The notes beneath the pieces were generated by a model. It had not been told where the DNA came from. It made no database searches and saw only the letters and a program-made list of their open reading frames with translations. The position numbers and the translations under genes are program-made. DNA of 64,000 bases. Origin: Motacilla alba alba (Eukaryota > Chordata > Aves > Passeriformes > Motacillidae). Location of the stretch: contig NC_052018.1 of the NCBI RefSeq assembly GCF_015832195.1, forward strand, positions 3,771,856 to 3,835,855, written 5' to 3'. Below are positions 49,668 through 60,911 of the stretch, piece by piece (position 1 is the first letter of the stretch; every line of letters begins with the position of its first letter).

Positions 49668-49945
49668 AACATGGAGTTACAGGACAAAGGGGAAAGGGTT
49701 CAAAGTGGGAGAGAGTGTCTTTAGATGAGATATTAGGAAGAAATTCCTCCCTGTGAGGATGGGGAGACCCTGGCACAGGTTGCCCAGAGCAGCTGTGGCT
49801 GCCCCTGGATCCCTGGAAGTGTCCAAGGCCAGGTTGGACAAGGCTTGGAACACCCTGGGATAATGGAAGGTGTCCCTGCCCATGGCAGGGGTGGAACAGG
49901 ATGGTCTTTAAGGTCCCTTCCAACCCAAACCATTCTGTGATCTTA
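49668..49945 (+). mobile_element. CR1 3' fragment (subfamily A)
   Basis: 280 bp from acatggagttacaggaca to aaaccattctgtgatctt. Its last 130 bp are the inverse of the copy at 49095-49246. Confidence 0.92.
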
Positions 49946-50263
49946 CAGTTCCCTGGGGCTTGGCCTTCCAAGGATGGGAAGGGGAGGCTGTGGTGCTCCC
50001 AGCCATCATCATCCCATCCTGGGCAGGAGCAGCCTCCACGCCTCCACAGGAGCCAGTACCAGGAAAGTCCTCTGGCGTGGCTGGAGGATCACCTGGGAGC
50101 AAATCAACCTGGAAACGTGGCAGAGGCACCTCCAGAGGGCAGCAGGTCCCCAGATGATGCTGTCCCTGGTGTCCCCAGGGGCTGCAGAGGTCAGTTGTGA
50201 TCACCTGGCTGCTCATCTCCATGGATCACTGAGGGACCTGGCACTGGCCTGGTTCAGTCTTCA

Positions 50264-50372
50264 CAGAATCATGGAATGGTTTGGGTTGGAAGGGACCTTA
50301 AAGATCACGTAATTCCAGTCCCTTGCCATGGCCAGGGACATTTTCCACTAGATCAGGGTCCTTCCTTGGAGC
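50264..50372 (-). mobile_element. CR1 3' end fragment (subfamily A)
   Basis: 110 bp beginning cacagaatcatggaatggtt. It contains the cactagatcagggtcctt variant of the terminus. Confidence 0.9.
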
Positions 50373-51829
50373 ATCTACTTTATTTTCTCTATGGGTTTCT
50401 CCCCGATAAGTCAAACATCAAAGAAAAAAGCAGAGGACAATTGAAGCTGAAATCTTATCAAAATCATGGTGGGAATTTTCAGCCCATTTGTTTGGTTGGT
50501 TTTTTTTTGTTCCAAAGGTAAAAGTAAATCCATTTGGTGATTCCATAACTAATTTTGTAACTGTGTGTATTACTGAATTATTTCTCCCTCAACACAAAAA
50601 AAAATTTGCCAAGATCTGAAAAACTAGAAATCATTTCAAAATAAAATCAAAATAATTTCCAAAGATTTTTGACTGATCTGTAATGGCTTTCCATTGATAA
50701 ACCTACTAACCCAATTCATTACAGTAATCCATAAAAGTAAAAAACATTTAAAAATCTCAGGACTGATATATGTTTTTTTTCCACCTCTCCTTTTTTCTGG
50801 AAAAAAAGGAATTTCAGTTCCATTTTCACTCAAAATATTTCTTGTAAATTAATTCCAGAAGTGCTAGTGAATAAAAATTCCTCCTCCAGTCTCACCTGTC
50901 CACCCAGTGAGGCTTCATCACCAAAACCCACAGGACTGGAAGGGTCTTTAAAAATTCTGTGATTGCCCTGAACTTATATCCTAGGCTTTGGGAGGAAGGG
51001 AAAGGTAAGAAAAGCCCATCTCAGACTCTTGCTTTAAGCTGGGGTGAATGAAAGGTGGAGTCCAAGCTGCAGCTTCCCTCCCTTGTCACCCCAGAATCAC
51101 TTTCTGCTCGCTCCTGAAGCACGAGCTGGGTGGAATTCCCTGGATTTGGAACTGATGGTCCGGGAACACTGTTCTGCTTCAGCAATTGGTGGCTTGACAA
51201 ACAGAATCTGGACAATCTCCTCAACCCAGGACAATAAAATGAAAGGCAAATAAATGGATTTTTTTTCTCTCTCACCCCAGCTGTCAGATTTTTTTCTATT
51301 TCTAAATCAAACTGAGTATTTTGGGGACTTTAAAATGCAAACAGCACTTGAAATGTGTTTGCTTGTTAGATTCCTCTGCTTTGCTGTTCGTTCAGACTGA
51401 TGAATGAGCCATAAAATCAAATGTCCCAATGTCCACTGTTCCAGAGAGATCTATACTTTGGAATTTGCCTCCAGACAACTTCCCCTGCAGAAATTCATCA
51501 GAAGTGGTGATCCTTGAAACTGTAGGACCAAGAGTGAAGATCCAGCCTTCTCTTAAATAATATTTTCATCCCTCATCCCAAAAAAAAATCTGACAAACAT
51601 TCCATTGCTCAGCCAGTCTCAGACAGAATCCCTGTTGTCCTGTTTCATGAGGCTCTGGCCGGTTTTCCTTTGTCCTTGTCTCAGCGTGCAGGGGCTTTAT
51701 CCAGAATCCAGCAGGATCAGGAGGTGACACTCATCAGCTTCCCGGCCTTCAGATGAGTTGGTGGGTCTGGAACCCTGGGGGTGAGGGTGGAAATGAGGAT
51801 GATGGAGCTTCACAGCATTGCACGGTGTA

Positions 51830-52305
51830 AACAGGAAGGACCTGGAGCTTCTGGAGTGGTTCCAGAGGAGGCCACAGAGCTGCTCTAAGAGCTGGAGTTC
51901 CTCTGCTCTGGAGCCAGGCTGGCAGAGCAGGGGGTGTTCCCCTGGAGAAGGATCCAGGGAGATCTCAAAGCCCTTTCCAGTGCCTAAAGGGGCTCCAGGA
52001 GAGCTGGAGAGGGACTTGGGACAAGGGATGGCGGGACAGGACACAGGGAATGGCTTCCCACTGCCAGAGGGCAGGGTTAGATGGGAGATTGGGAAGGAAT
52101 TGTTGGCTGTGAGGGTGGTGAGGCCCTGGCACAGGGTGTCCAGAGAAGCTGTGGCTGCCCCTGTATCCCTGGCAGTATCCAAGGCCAGGCTGGACAGGGC
52201 TTGGAGCAAGCTGGGATAGTGGAAGGTGTCCCTGCCCTTGGCATGGTGGAACATGATGATCTTTATCTTCCCTTCCTACCCAAACCATTCTGTGCTTTTC
52301 TGGTG
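51830..52305 (+). mobile_element. CR1 3' fragment (subfamily A), about 475 bp
   Basis: Runs from aacaggaaggacctggagct through ggagagggacttgggacaag to the aaaccattctgtgcttttct end. Confidence 0.93.
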
Positions 52306-52772
52306 CCCAAAGGCCCTTGGGAATGGAAGGCACTGAAATGCCCCAGAGCAGTGAGATTTGAGCTGGGCCTCACCCACAGCAGCTCCAGATGGGTGCTGGG
52401 TGCTCAGCACAGACACAGCTTTTTGCAGTACCGCAAACAGTTAATTGCACAAAACAGAGGGAAGGCAGATCTCACAAAATCTCTCACACAAGCAATAAAG
52501 AGATACCAGGATGTGCTGTCAGCTGTGTTCTGTGCTTTTTCCCCTGTGCCCTAAATGGCATCAGCTGTCTTGTACTCATTGAAGAAAGGAGGAAGAACAT
52601 GCCCCTTTAGGTGAGATCTCAAGCAGAAGCAGAACCTCAAATGGAAAGTGAGTGAGGTTACAGCCCCATAACCCAGCTGATTACAAAAAAAAGAAACTTC
52701 TCAGACTCAAACTTGACTGGTGATAAGCTCTCTGAAAGTCAAGTGCACGCAATAAATAACCCCACCCCTTCT

Positions 52773-53288
52773 ATTGGCTCAGAGTGCTCTGAGCTGTGAA
52801 TGGGCCAATTTTCACAACTCTGGACCCATATTTCTCCTCCCATTTTCAGGCCAGCTTTATACCCTGAAGCTCCAGGGGCTGACTTTCACATCACCCCAGC
52901 ATGAATGAAGGCAGTTCAGGGCCCTGTTTGCAGCAGGACCAGACTTCTTACAGCCTGAGGAGCCTTTGTGAGTTCTTCTAAGGTAGACCTCCTTCTAATA
53001 TTAGTAGGGTGTGAGAAGTGTGGTCATACTGCCAGCCCTCCACTGCTCTAAGTGTAACAAACAAGCTCCATTTGTCATTCAGCTGTTGGCAACAGGAAAC
53101 CACCAACAGCAACTCAACACACGACGACAAGAAGAATTAGGGTTTTCTCTTTCTGCGTGCTCCAAGGATTGAAACTCATCAGAAGGAGCTGATGGTCCCA
53201 AGCTGATGATCTGGAAGGGGTTTTTCAGCTCTGGTGGACAGCTAAGATTGAGTGGGATATGATTTAATCTGAACACAGGACTCTCAAG
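52773..53288 (+). promoter_or_regulatory. Promoter-like block and candidate untranslated exon (possibly BLK exon 1)
   Basis: An inverted CCAAT box (ATTGG, 52773-52777), a CCAAT box (52805-52809) and a TATA-like TTTATA (52856-52861) are followed by sequence that ends in the consensus splice donor AAG|GTAAGT, with GT at 53289-53290. In vertebrates BLK lies head-to-head with FAM167A and starts with an untranslated exon, so this plus-strand arrangement about 6.5-7 kb from the FAM167A CpG island is in the right place and direction. None of the elements is specific to BLK and no BLK coding sequence is visible, so the call is tentative. Confidence 0.2.
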
Positions 53289-56203
53289 GTAAGTGAAAAT
53301 GATTTTTCCAGCAGTTTTCCTTCCTTCCTGCTGCCTGTTTGTTGTCTGGTGCTCCACTGGGTATATTCCCTTCGGGTATTTAAAGATTTGGCCCATCTAT
53401 GGACCAGTGATTATTAAAGCCTTTAGGCTGGGATGTCCAATGACCCAAACTTCTGCTGTGGACCAGGACTGGGGGGTGGTCTGTCTTTCCTTCTGGCAGC
53501 TTCCCAGTGCTGGAATTGGGAACGCTCTGAGGTGGGACTGATGCTCCAAGTCGGACGCTCACCCAGTGGGTTCTCTCTCAGGCACAGGCCAACCTTCTTC
53601 CTCTTAAAAATAGTGAAAGTAGATGACAGCCAGGAGGGAATGAGTTGCATCCAACTGAATTTCTTGGAAATGAGAGTGACAGGAGAAGGTGAAATCGGAG
53701 ACCCAGTTCTGAAGTTGAGGGCAGGTGGAAGTTTGGGTACTCAGCTTCCAACACAGCAACCTTTGGGTGCTGTGGAGAGTGCAGGGAAGGGTCGAATCTT
53801 TGATTCTCCATTTGTGGAGATGCACATTTGCGATTTTTGAGAGTTTTTGCTTTCTTCCACCCCACAGATGGTTTAAATGGTCTCACTGGATGCAATATTT
53901 TGTTTTCACCAGCTCCTCCACTGAAGCTGGTAAAACCACTGCAAAGTTAATGCTGGTTGTAGACAAAGCTTCTGGCAAAGCTGGAAACCTCCAGCAGAGC
54001 TGTAGGAAAAGTGGACTTGCTGCTTGTACCCTGGTCACTTCCCAGGATCTGCACTAAGCCTATAACTTTTATTCCTGATAAAAATTTAGGTCAGGCTCAA
54101 AATTGCAGAGCTCCAAGTTGGAGCATGGATATTTCAGGATATCTGTGCTTGCTGTGGCACTTTTGAGAGGGAACAGCACCTGCTGTGTTGTGGGGTATTT
54201 GCATCTCAGACCTCCTCAGGTGTTTCCTCAGGGCTTTGTGGCCAATGATGCCCCACTGAATGCTCTTCAAAGTGTTTTAGTTACCCCATTCATGATTTGG
54301 TGCTATTTCTTGCCTCTCATGATGGGCTGCTCTGATATTTATTTGATTATGAATCTTTAACAGTGCAAAACCAGGACACCACTAGCAGTGAGGGTTCCTG
54401 CTGCATGCAGAGCACATGCACATGGTCCCGGCTCGGGGACGTGCTGGAGATGGAGAAGGCAGATGGAAATGAGGAAAAAGAAAAGGACAGCTGCAGGGCA
54501 GCCCAGGCACCCTCATTAATATGCTTGGTCAGTCATTCTGTCAAGGTTTAAGTCATTTTTTATCAGAAGATTTGAGGGCTGCAGAGCTTGTGGTTTCTCG
54601 TTCATATTCTGCTTTCTTCTCCCAGACCTCCTGCAGCCTTTTCATTGTATTGGTACCCAAGTCAGTGAAAAAACCCTTCTGGCCCATTCTTGTTTTGTTC
54701 TGCCAGTACAGGGCTATTACTGCCCCGTGAGGATTGCAAAGTCAAAACCTGAATTTTCTGGCGGAGGAGGAAACACCCAAGGCATATTTAAGTGAAAATT
54801 TTGCAAAAGTGCTGCTGATTATTCTTCATCATCTCTTCCAGCAAATTCCCATGTTCGATTTAATCAGCGTGGAGTGTTCTGGGATGCTGTTATACTCTGG
54901 GCTTTCAGCTTAGATGGTGTGCTCCCATCTCCTCTTAACTAAATTCACAATATCCCAGGATGGGCATCCCATTCCCACATAATTTGGGCTGTGTGTCCCT
55001 TTCAAACACAGCTATCAGCTCCTTTATTTCTGCTTTGTGGCTTTCTTCCTGACCCATATTTCAACCTTTAATTCTCTGTGGCACCTTGATGGGCATGTCA
55101 GCATCGGAAAATGACCTTGAGGATATTTTCAGAAACAGCCCAGGCTTTTTGTCATCTAAAGCAGGTGTGGAAAGGGGGGATTCACATGGATGGGTTTCCC
55201 AGGGATCACAGGGATGTGCTGAGCAGAGTAGGAGCTCCTGGGCAAGCTGTTACTTCATCTTTATTTGCCATCCTGCCTTCCCCTCATTCTTTCCATTCCA
55301 TCTGTGTTAAAAAAAGGAATTTCCTCACTGCTCCTCCACGGTTCACGAGCCTCTGGAGGCAACCAAGCATTGCCTCCATGTGGGTGAGTTCCCTTGTGGC
55401 CAATCATTTCCTGTGGGGGTTCTATCACAGGCAAAAAAATCTTCAAGGGCACCTAGGGCTAAATCCTGCTGGAATCCTCACCAGCCCCAAAGTTTCCATC
55501 CATGTCTTAATTCCGTGTGGTGCAAGTCAGCTTTTTCATTAGGCTGATTCCACATTGCAAGATTAGAAGTAGCTGGGGGGGGTAAAAAAGGATGAAATTC
55601 CCCCTTGCAGAGGTCTTGGCAACAAATTACAGCCCCCAGGGTCCTGATACTGCTTGTGGAAGGCGCAGTTGCACCACTGGACATCACTGGACAAAACAGG
55701 CTGTGCAGGGTCACGGTTCTTGCTTAAACATAAATAGGAATGCAAACCAGAATTCCAATACTTCATACTGGACAAGACATTTCCCTCTCACAGGTGAGCC
55801 TGTTTTCCATACCAGGTTTAAATCCATTACAATAATCAGACAAAAATATCTCCACCACCACCAAAAACCAAGCTGAAACCACAGCAGTTCCTTGTGTTGA
55901 AGTAAAAAAATGGGTTTCAATTATAATTTTTTCCAAGAAGTTGCAACTAAGCAGGAGAACAATGTTCCTGTGGTTTTACAGAGCAATTTTGTCTTTGTTA
56001 ATGCTGGTCAGTTTTAATTTCAAAAACGTTGTGGCCTTGCCTATTCAAACTTCCAAACCCAGTGATAAATGCCTGCAGGAGAGGGATACGGTTGAGCAAA
56101 GGTGTGGGAAGTGTGAACTGCGTGGAATTACTGCAAGAAATGATGGTGCTTCATTTGCTGGAAACACAGCAAAGAGGGAGGCAATAAACTTGCAGTCCAC
56201 CAT
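53289..56203. other. CR1-free stretch right of the candidate donor
   Basis: Unique sequence, intronic if the candidate exon at 52773-53288 is real. It includes an ATTTGCAT octamer at 54197-54204. No coding exon recognised. Confidence 0.5.
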
Positions 56204-56360
56204 GGGATCATGGAATGGTTTGTGTTGGAAAGGAACCTTAAGGGTCAGCTCATTCCAACCCCCTGTCATGGGCAGGGACACTTTCTACCATCCCAGGTTT
56301 TTCCAAGCCATGTCCAACCTGGCCTTGGACACTTCCAGGGCTGGGACATCCACCATGGTC
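56204..56360 (-). mobile_element. CR1 3' end fragment (subfamily A)
   Basis: 155 bp starting ggatcatggaatggtttgtg and ending cttccagggctgggacatcc. Confidence 0.9.
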
Positions 56361-59254
56361 AGGACAGGCAGTTGTGAGTCTTTCAGGGAAGGAAATTAGT
56401 GGTGGTCGTTAGAAAGTCATTTTAAGGCTATGGGAATTGGAGGGCTGGGATAGACTGATAGGAAGCAGTGGGAATTTCCATCACTGAAAGCTTTGAAGTA
56501 CAAGTTAGGGGGTCTCTGAGATTAACGACCTTCATGGTGGCAGTCCTACATTTCCACCCCGTGGAATACACGTGGCTTCGGCACTGAAATGCGCTTTTCA
56601 AAATCATCCCCCTGTATTCCCCCTCTTTATTTATTTACTTACATATGTATGAAGTAGTTTTCCAAATTTGACCCAATCTCACTGACGATTTCTGCTCCTC
56701 TGGAAGCCGTGGAATGTGTTACTGATCAAAAAGCAGCGAGCAGCACCCCTGGGGTCCTGCGTGTCAGGCACGGAGGAGACACAGCAGAAATAATAAACAC
56801 ATGGTTCACAAATGAATTCTTTGCTACTTAACGAGTGGAGAAGAATGAAAAATTACTCAGTGTCCAGGATGTCTGGTCTGCCTTGGTGATGGCAGAATCA
56901 GGAATGGTTTTGGTGGATGAAGGTTGGGTGAAAAACTCTTTGTCACTTGATAAAAGGACCTTACAGTTAAGAAGCAAAAGAGGTGTTTGCCCCGTGCCCA
57001 GGTCCCCGTGGTCCCAGCTTACTACAGGATGATGTTTCCTCAATTATGGACAGTCTCTCTTCTCCGTGAAACCTGGGGTGGGAAAGAAAAAACATAACAA
57101 AATGCCTGGTGCAGAGGAACTGCTGGAATTCTTTCAGCCCAGACAGCTCCTTGCCCAACACCTGAGCCTTGGTGGCATCCAAGGTTATGTGAATGACTTG
57201 GGACCATGAAATTTGGGGCAGAACCTCTCAAAATGTGTCTGTGGGAGGATGATGATTGAGAAGTGGGCTTTGAATAGAGGTTAAATTCGACCTGTGGAAA
57301 AATCAAGGCGTCACCTGTAATGCATGATGAAAAGGGGGAGAAGCGATGCCAATCTAAGCAGGCAGAGAAATTGATAGAAAAGCTTTAAATTTACTTTTAT
57401 CTCAACGTTTTTTCCTGGCTGTCTCTTGCATATTTGGCCTTGACCATTTTAGAAGCAGAGGAAAAAGAGCACAGCTGCTTGAGACATTAATGCAGCAGAC
57501 TTGCACAATTATTATTCTTTTTTTCCAGTGAAAGGTGCCAATATTCGTGCCGTTTGTGCGACAGAACCTTTTGAAAGGTGGTGGTTTCCCAGGGAATGCT
57601 TTTCTTTCCCCTGACAATTGCGGTGAAAAAGTCGGAAAAAGCATTCTAAAAGTCAGTGAGTGGTCTGCCAAGGAATAATAACTGTGAGTGGAAGGGAATT
57701 GTGAATGTGGGACTCTGTACAAGACTGGTCCTAACCAGGTGAGAAGAAATACTGGTTGTTTTAGTGGAGTACTGCTGGTGCCAGGCAGAGGATGGGCACT
57801 GGCAAAGCAAGAAACTTTAGGAAATAAGTTTTCTTCCAGCTCTGAGGCAATAAATTCAGGCCAGATCAAATGTGAGGTAACCTGAGAGTGGATCAGCCCC
57901 ATCAATCCAGTGCCATAAATAATGACTTTCTGTAACAAACCTGGTTGTGAGGTTTGGCTTTGTTCTGTCACATTTCTGTCTCCTTTGAGCACCATAAGGA
58001 TGTTTTGATATTATTTTAATTCTGAAAATCGAGTTAATCTTCTAATTTTGGGTAAGGGATTAAAAAGTAATGGGTTCCTTCTTTCTTTACGAACATCAGA
58101 AAGGAAATAATATTGAGACAAGGTCTTGGCTGCTGCAAGTAGTCAAGAATAGTCATGTTGTGAGTGTAGGACAGGCTTGGCAGGGAGGACTGGCCTAGGC
58201 AGGAGTCACTTTCTCTGTCCAAAAAGGCTTTTCCTCACAAGATCCAGACAAAATCTGTTTGTGGCAATTACTAGCAGAATGTCTCCCAGCTGCCATCAAG
58301 CAAAACCTTCGTTTTAGTCCCAGTCCACGGAGATATCCCTGCAAAACCAATGGGTTTTAATAATAAATAATGGCAGTGAAACAAGAGGGAGCCCATCTTC
58401 ACCGTGCATTCAGGGTGGTGAAGGGTACCTGGTGCCTGTGTCTGAGTGTTATCCCAAACACAGGGATGGGATCAAGGAAAATCCTCTGTTTTCCTTCAAA
58501 TCAGGAAAAAAGGGACAGCCTATCTCTTGCAAAGTAGAGATCCAACAGGAGGCCTGGTGAAATCAGGATAGACTTTAAATAAACATAATAAATAAACATG
58601 GATAAATATAATCCAGAAGCCACCACAGCTCCTGAAGAATGAGGGTCACCAGGGGTTTGGATGCAGCCACCAAATTTTTAAGAGGGAGTGGAACCCCAAT
58701 ATTGCCTGTTTTAGTAGTTGAGATGCTGCCTCAGAGTTCAAAAAGTCCTCGGAGAGCTCTGAAAATGAACTCTCAAAATGGAGCCTAGTGGGTTGGTTGT
58801 AATACATCAGCATCTTCCAAGAGCAGCAGGACACTGTAAATTAGCTGTTCATCTGCTAGAGGAGTGGGAACAGGGAGGTTCTGATGGTAAAGGAGACTAC
58901 TCATTCCTAAAAAGGAAGAGAAAAGCTTGGCCAACCCATGAAAACAAAGTCTAGAGGAAATGAGCTGCCCAGCTTTTGCAGCAGCAGGATGGGGAAGCAG
59001 TCCTGGAGCAGCTGGGAAAGCAGAGGTACCTTCATCCTCTCAGTGGGCTCAGTTCAAAGCTGGAGTTGCTTCTGCAGCAGAAACCTCAACAAGAATGCCT
59101 TTGGTTCAGTGTGAAATGGATAAAATGCCATGGGATGGGCACTGCTGCACAAGGAGGCCATGCAGGGGCCACCATTGCAAAGTCTGGTTCTGGGGTCATC
59201 CTGGTGGGCTGTGGGGTCATCTGCAGGGAGGCTTTCCCAGGAATGGCTTCAAAC
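56361..59254. other. CR1-free stretch
   Basis: 2.9 kb, A/T-rich. Nothing recognised on either strand. Confidence 0.5.
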
Positions 59255-59500
59255 TGACAGAGAGTAAGTTTAGATTGGATATTAGGGAGAAATTCTTCCC
59301 TGTGATTGTGGGGAGGCCCTGGCACAAGGTGCCCAGAGAAGCTGTGGCTGCCCCTGGATCCCTGGAAGTGTTGAAGGCCAGGATGGACAGGGCTTGGAGC
59401 AACCTGGGATAGTGGAAGGCATCCCTGCCCATGGCAGGGAGTGGCACTGGATGACCTTTATGGTCCCTTCCAACCCAAATTGTTTTGTGATTCTAACACT
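59255..59500 (+). mobile_element. CR1 3' fragment (subfamily A)
   Basis: 245 bp from agagtaagtttagattggat to ttgttttgtgattctaac. Confidence 0.92.
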
Positions 59501-60529
59501 CCATGTTTTCACACTCGTGTCAGGGCCTGCAAAGACACTGGAGAACATCTGGGGGCTGACGTATGAAAACAGGGTGGAAGCCACCACCAGAAGGACCCTG
59601 CTTGGCTGGGTGAGATCACAGCCTGTCCTTTCTGGTTGGGGGAACAGGGACAGATGGAGCCCATCTGGAGCGACTGGGAGCTGCAAATGAGAGACTTTTC
59701 CCCTTTTTAGTGCCCTTTTTCACAAGCTTTCTCAGGGTTCCCCCTCCAGCTGCTTTCAGAGGACATCCCTGGGCTGAGGAAGCAAATTGTCTGGGCTCCT
59801 GGACTCCATCTCATGGCTATAAGATCCCCAGGATGAGGAAACAGAGGAGGCCCAAGCATGAAGGGATGTGCTCCAGGTGACACACAGGATACCTTAGATA
59901 CCAGAAAAACCTCCCTGGGATGCAGTAGACAAACCACACCATACCCAATCGTTTTTATTTTTAATTCTTGCTTTAGAGCTGCTTGAACTGCGGCCGTCAC
60001 TGGGAGAGCCTCTGCAGCAGGCGGCTGCAGCTGCTGGGTTTCCCCTCTGTCAGCAGTGGGAATGTGTGTCAGATCAGAAGCAGGTTTCTCTCTGGAGCTG
60101 CCACGCTGTCACCCTGTTCCCAGGATGACTTGGCAGACACTACAGCAGTGCTCAGCCTTTGCTGCACCTCGTGGTAGCTCCTCCTTCCCACCTCAGTGGT
60201 GGATGACAGCAGCTTTCTAAAAGAGCAACTTCCCTTTTCATAGGGATAGGAAGTGAAGCTCATTTAGCAAAGAGAGGTCGCCCACCAAATGCTGAAGCCC
60301 TGTCCTAAAGCTCAAAGCACTCCCCCTAACCTGACACTGCCCTCTTCTTTCCTAACCCCAAACCTGAGGAGCTCCACCTCCATCCCCTGCCCTTAGCTGG
60401 ATGAGAATCAGGAAGGGAAAATGGGAATTGGCAAGGGGGAAGTTTGGCAAATCTGCAAGGGCTTCCTCATTTCTGTGTGTCTAAGAGCAGGCACACCTGG
60501 CTGAGGCCTGCTGGGCTGGGTGTCTGTCC

Positions 60530-60911
60530 TGGTTGTTTTCAGTGTCAACCAGGCTTGGAAGGTGTCAGAGGATGGTGCCAGGCTCTTTTCAGTGGTGCCC
60601 AGCCACAGGATGAACAGAAATGGACATAAAATAAACCGCAAGAAGTTCCACCTCAACCATGATGAAGCAATTCTTTATGTTGAGGGTGTCAGAGCACTGA
60701 AACAGCTGCCCAGGAGGGCGTGGAGTTTCTTCTTTGGAGACATTCCAAACCCACCTGGTCATGCCACATGATGCAGGTCATCCTGCCTTAGCAAGAGGGT
60801 TGGACTGAGTCATCTCCAGAGGCCTCTTCCAATCCCAAACTATTCTGGGATTCTGGGATTCTAGGATTCTGGGATTCTGGGATTCTGAGGTTTAGAGATT
60901 CTGAGATTCTG
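60530..60911 (+). mobile_element. CR1 3' fragment (third subfamily) with long octamer tail
   Basis: Shows agaagttccacctcaacca, gtcagagcactgaaacagct and ttggactgagtcatctccag, then a 3' tail of ATTCTGGG-type octamers. Confidence 0.9.
60842..60911. repeat. (ATTCTGGG)n octamer array, the CR1 3' tail
   Basis: About eight imperfect octamers. CR1 elements end in a short array of 8-bp units instead of poly(A). Most copies in this window have one or two units. Confidence 0.88.

Noticed and set aside
54197..54204. Octamer ATTTGCAT as a B-cell promoter element
   Set aside because: Other octamers occur in the window (near 12556, 14485 and 15794), as expected by chance, and this one lies 0.9 kb past the candidate donor.
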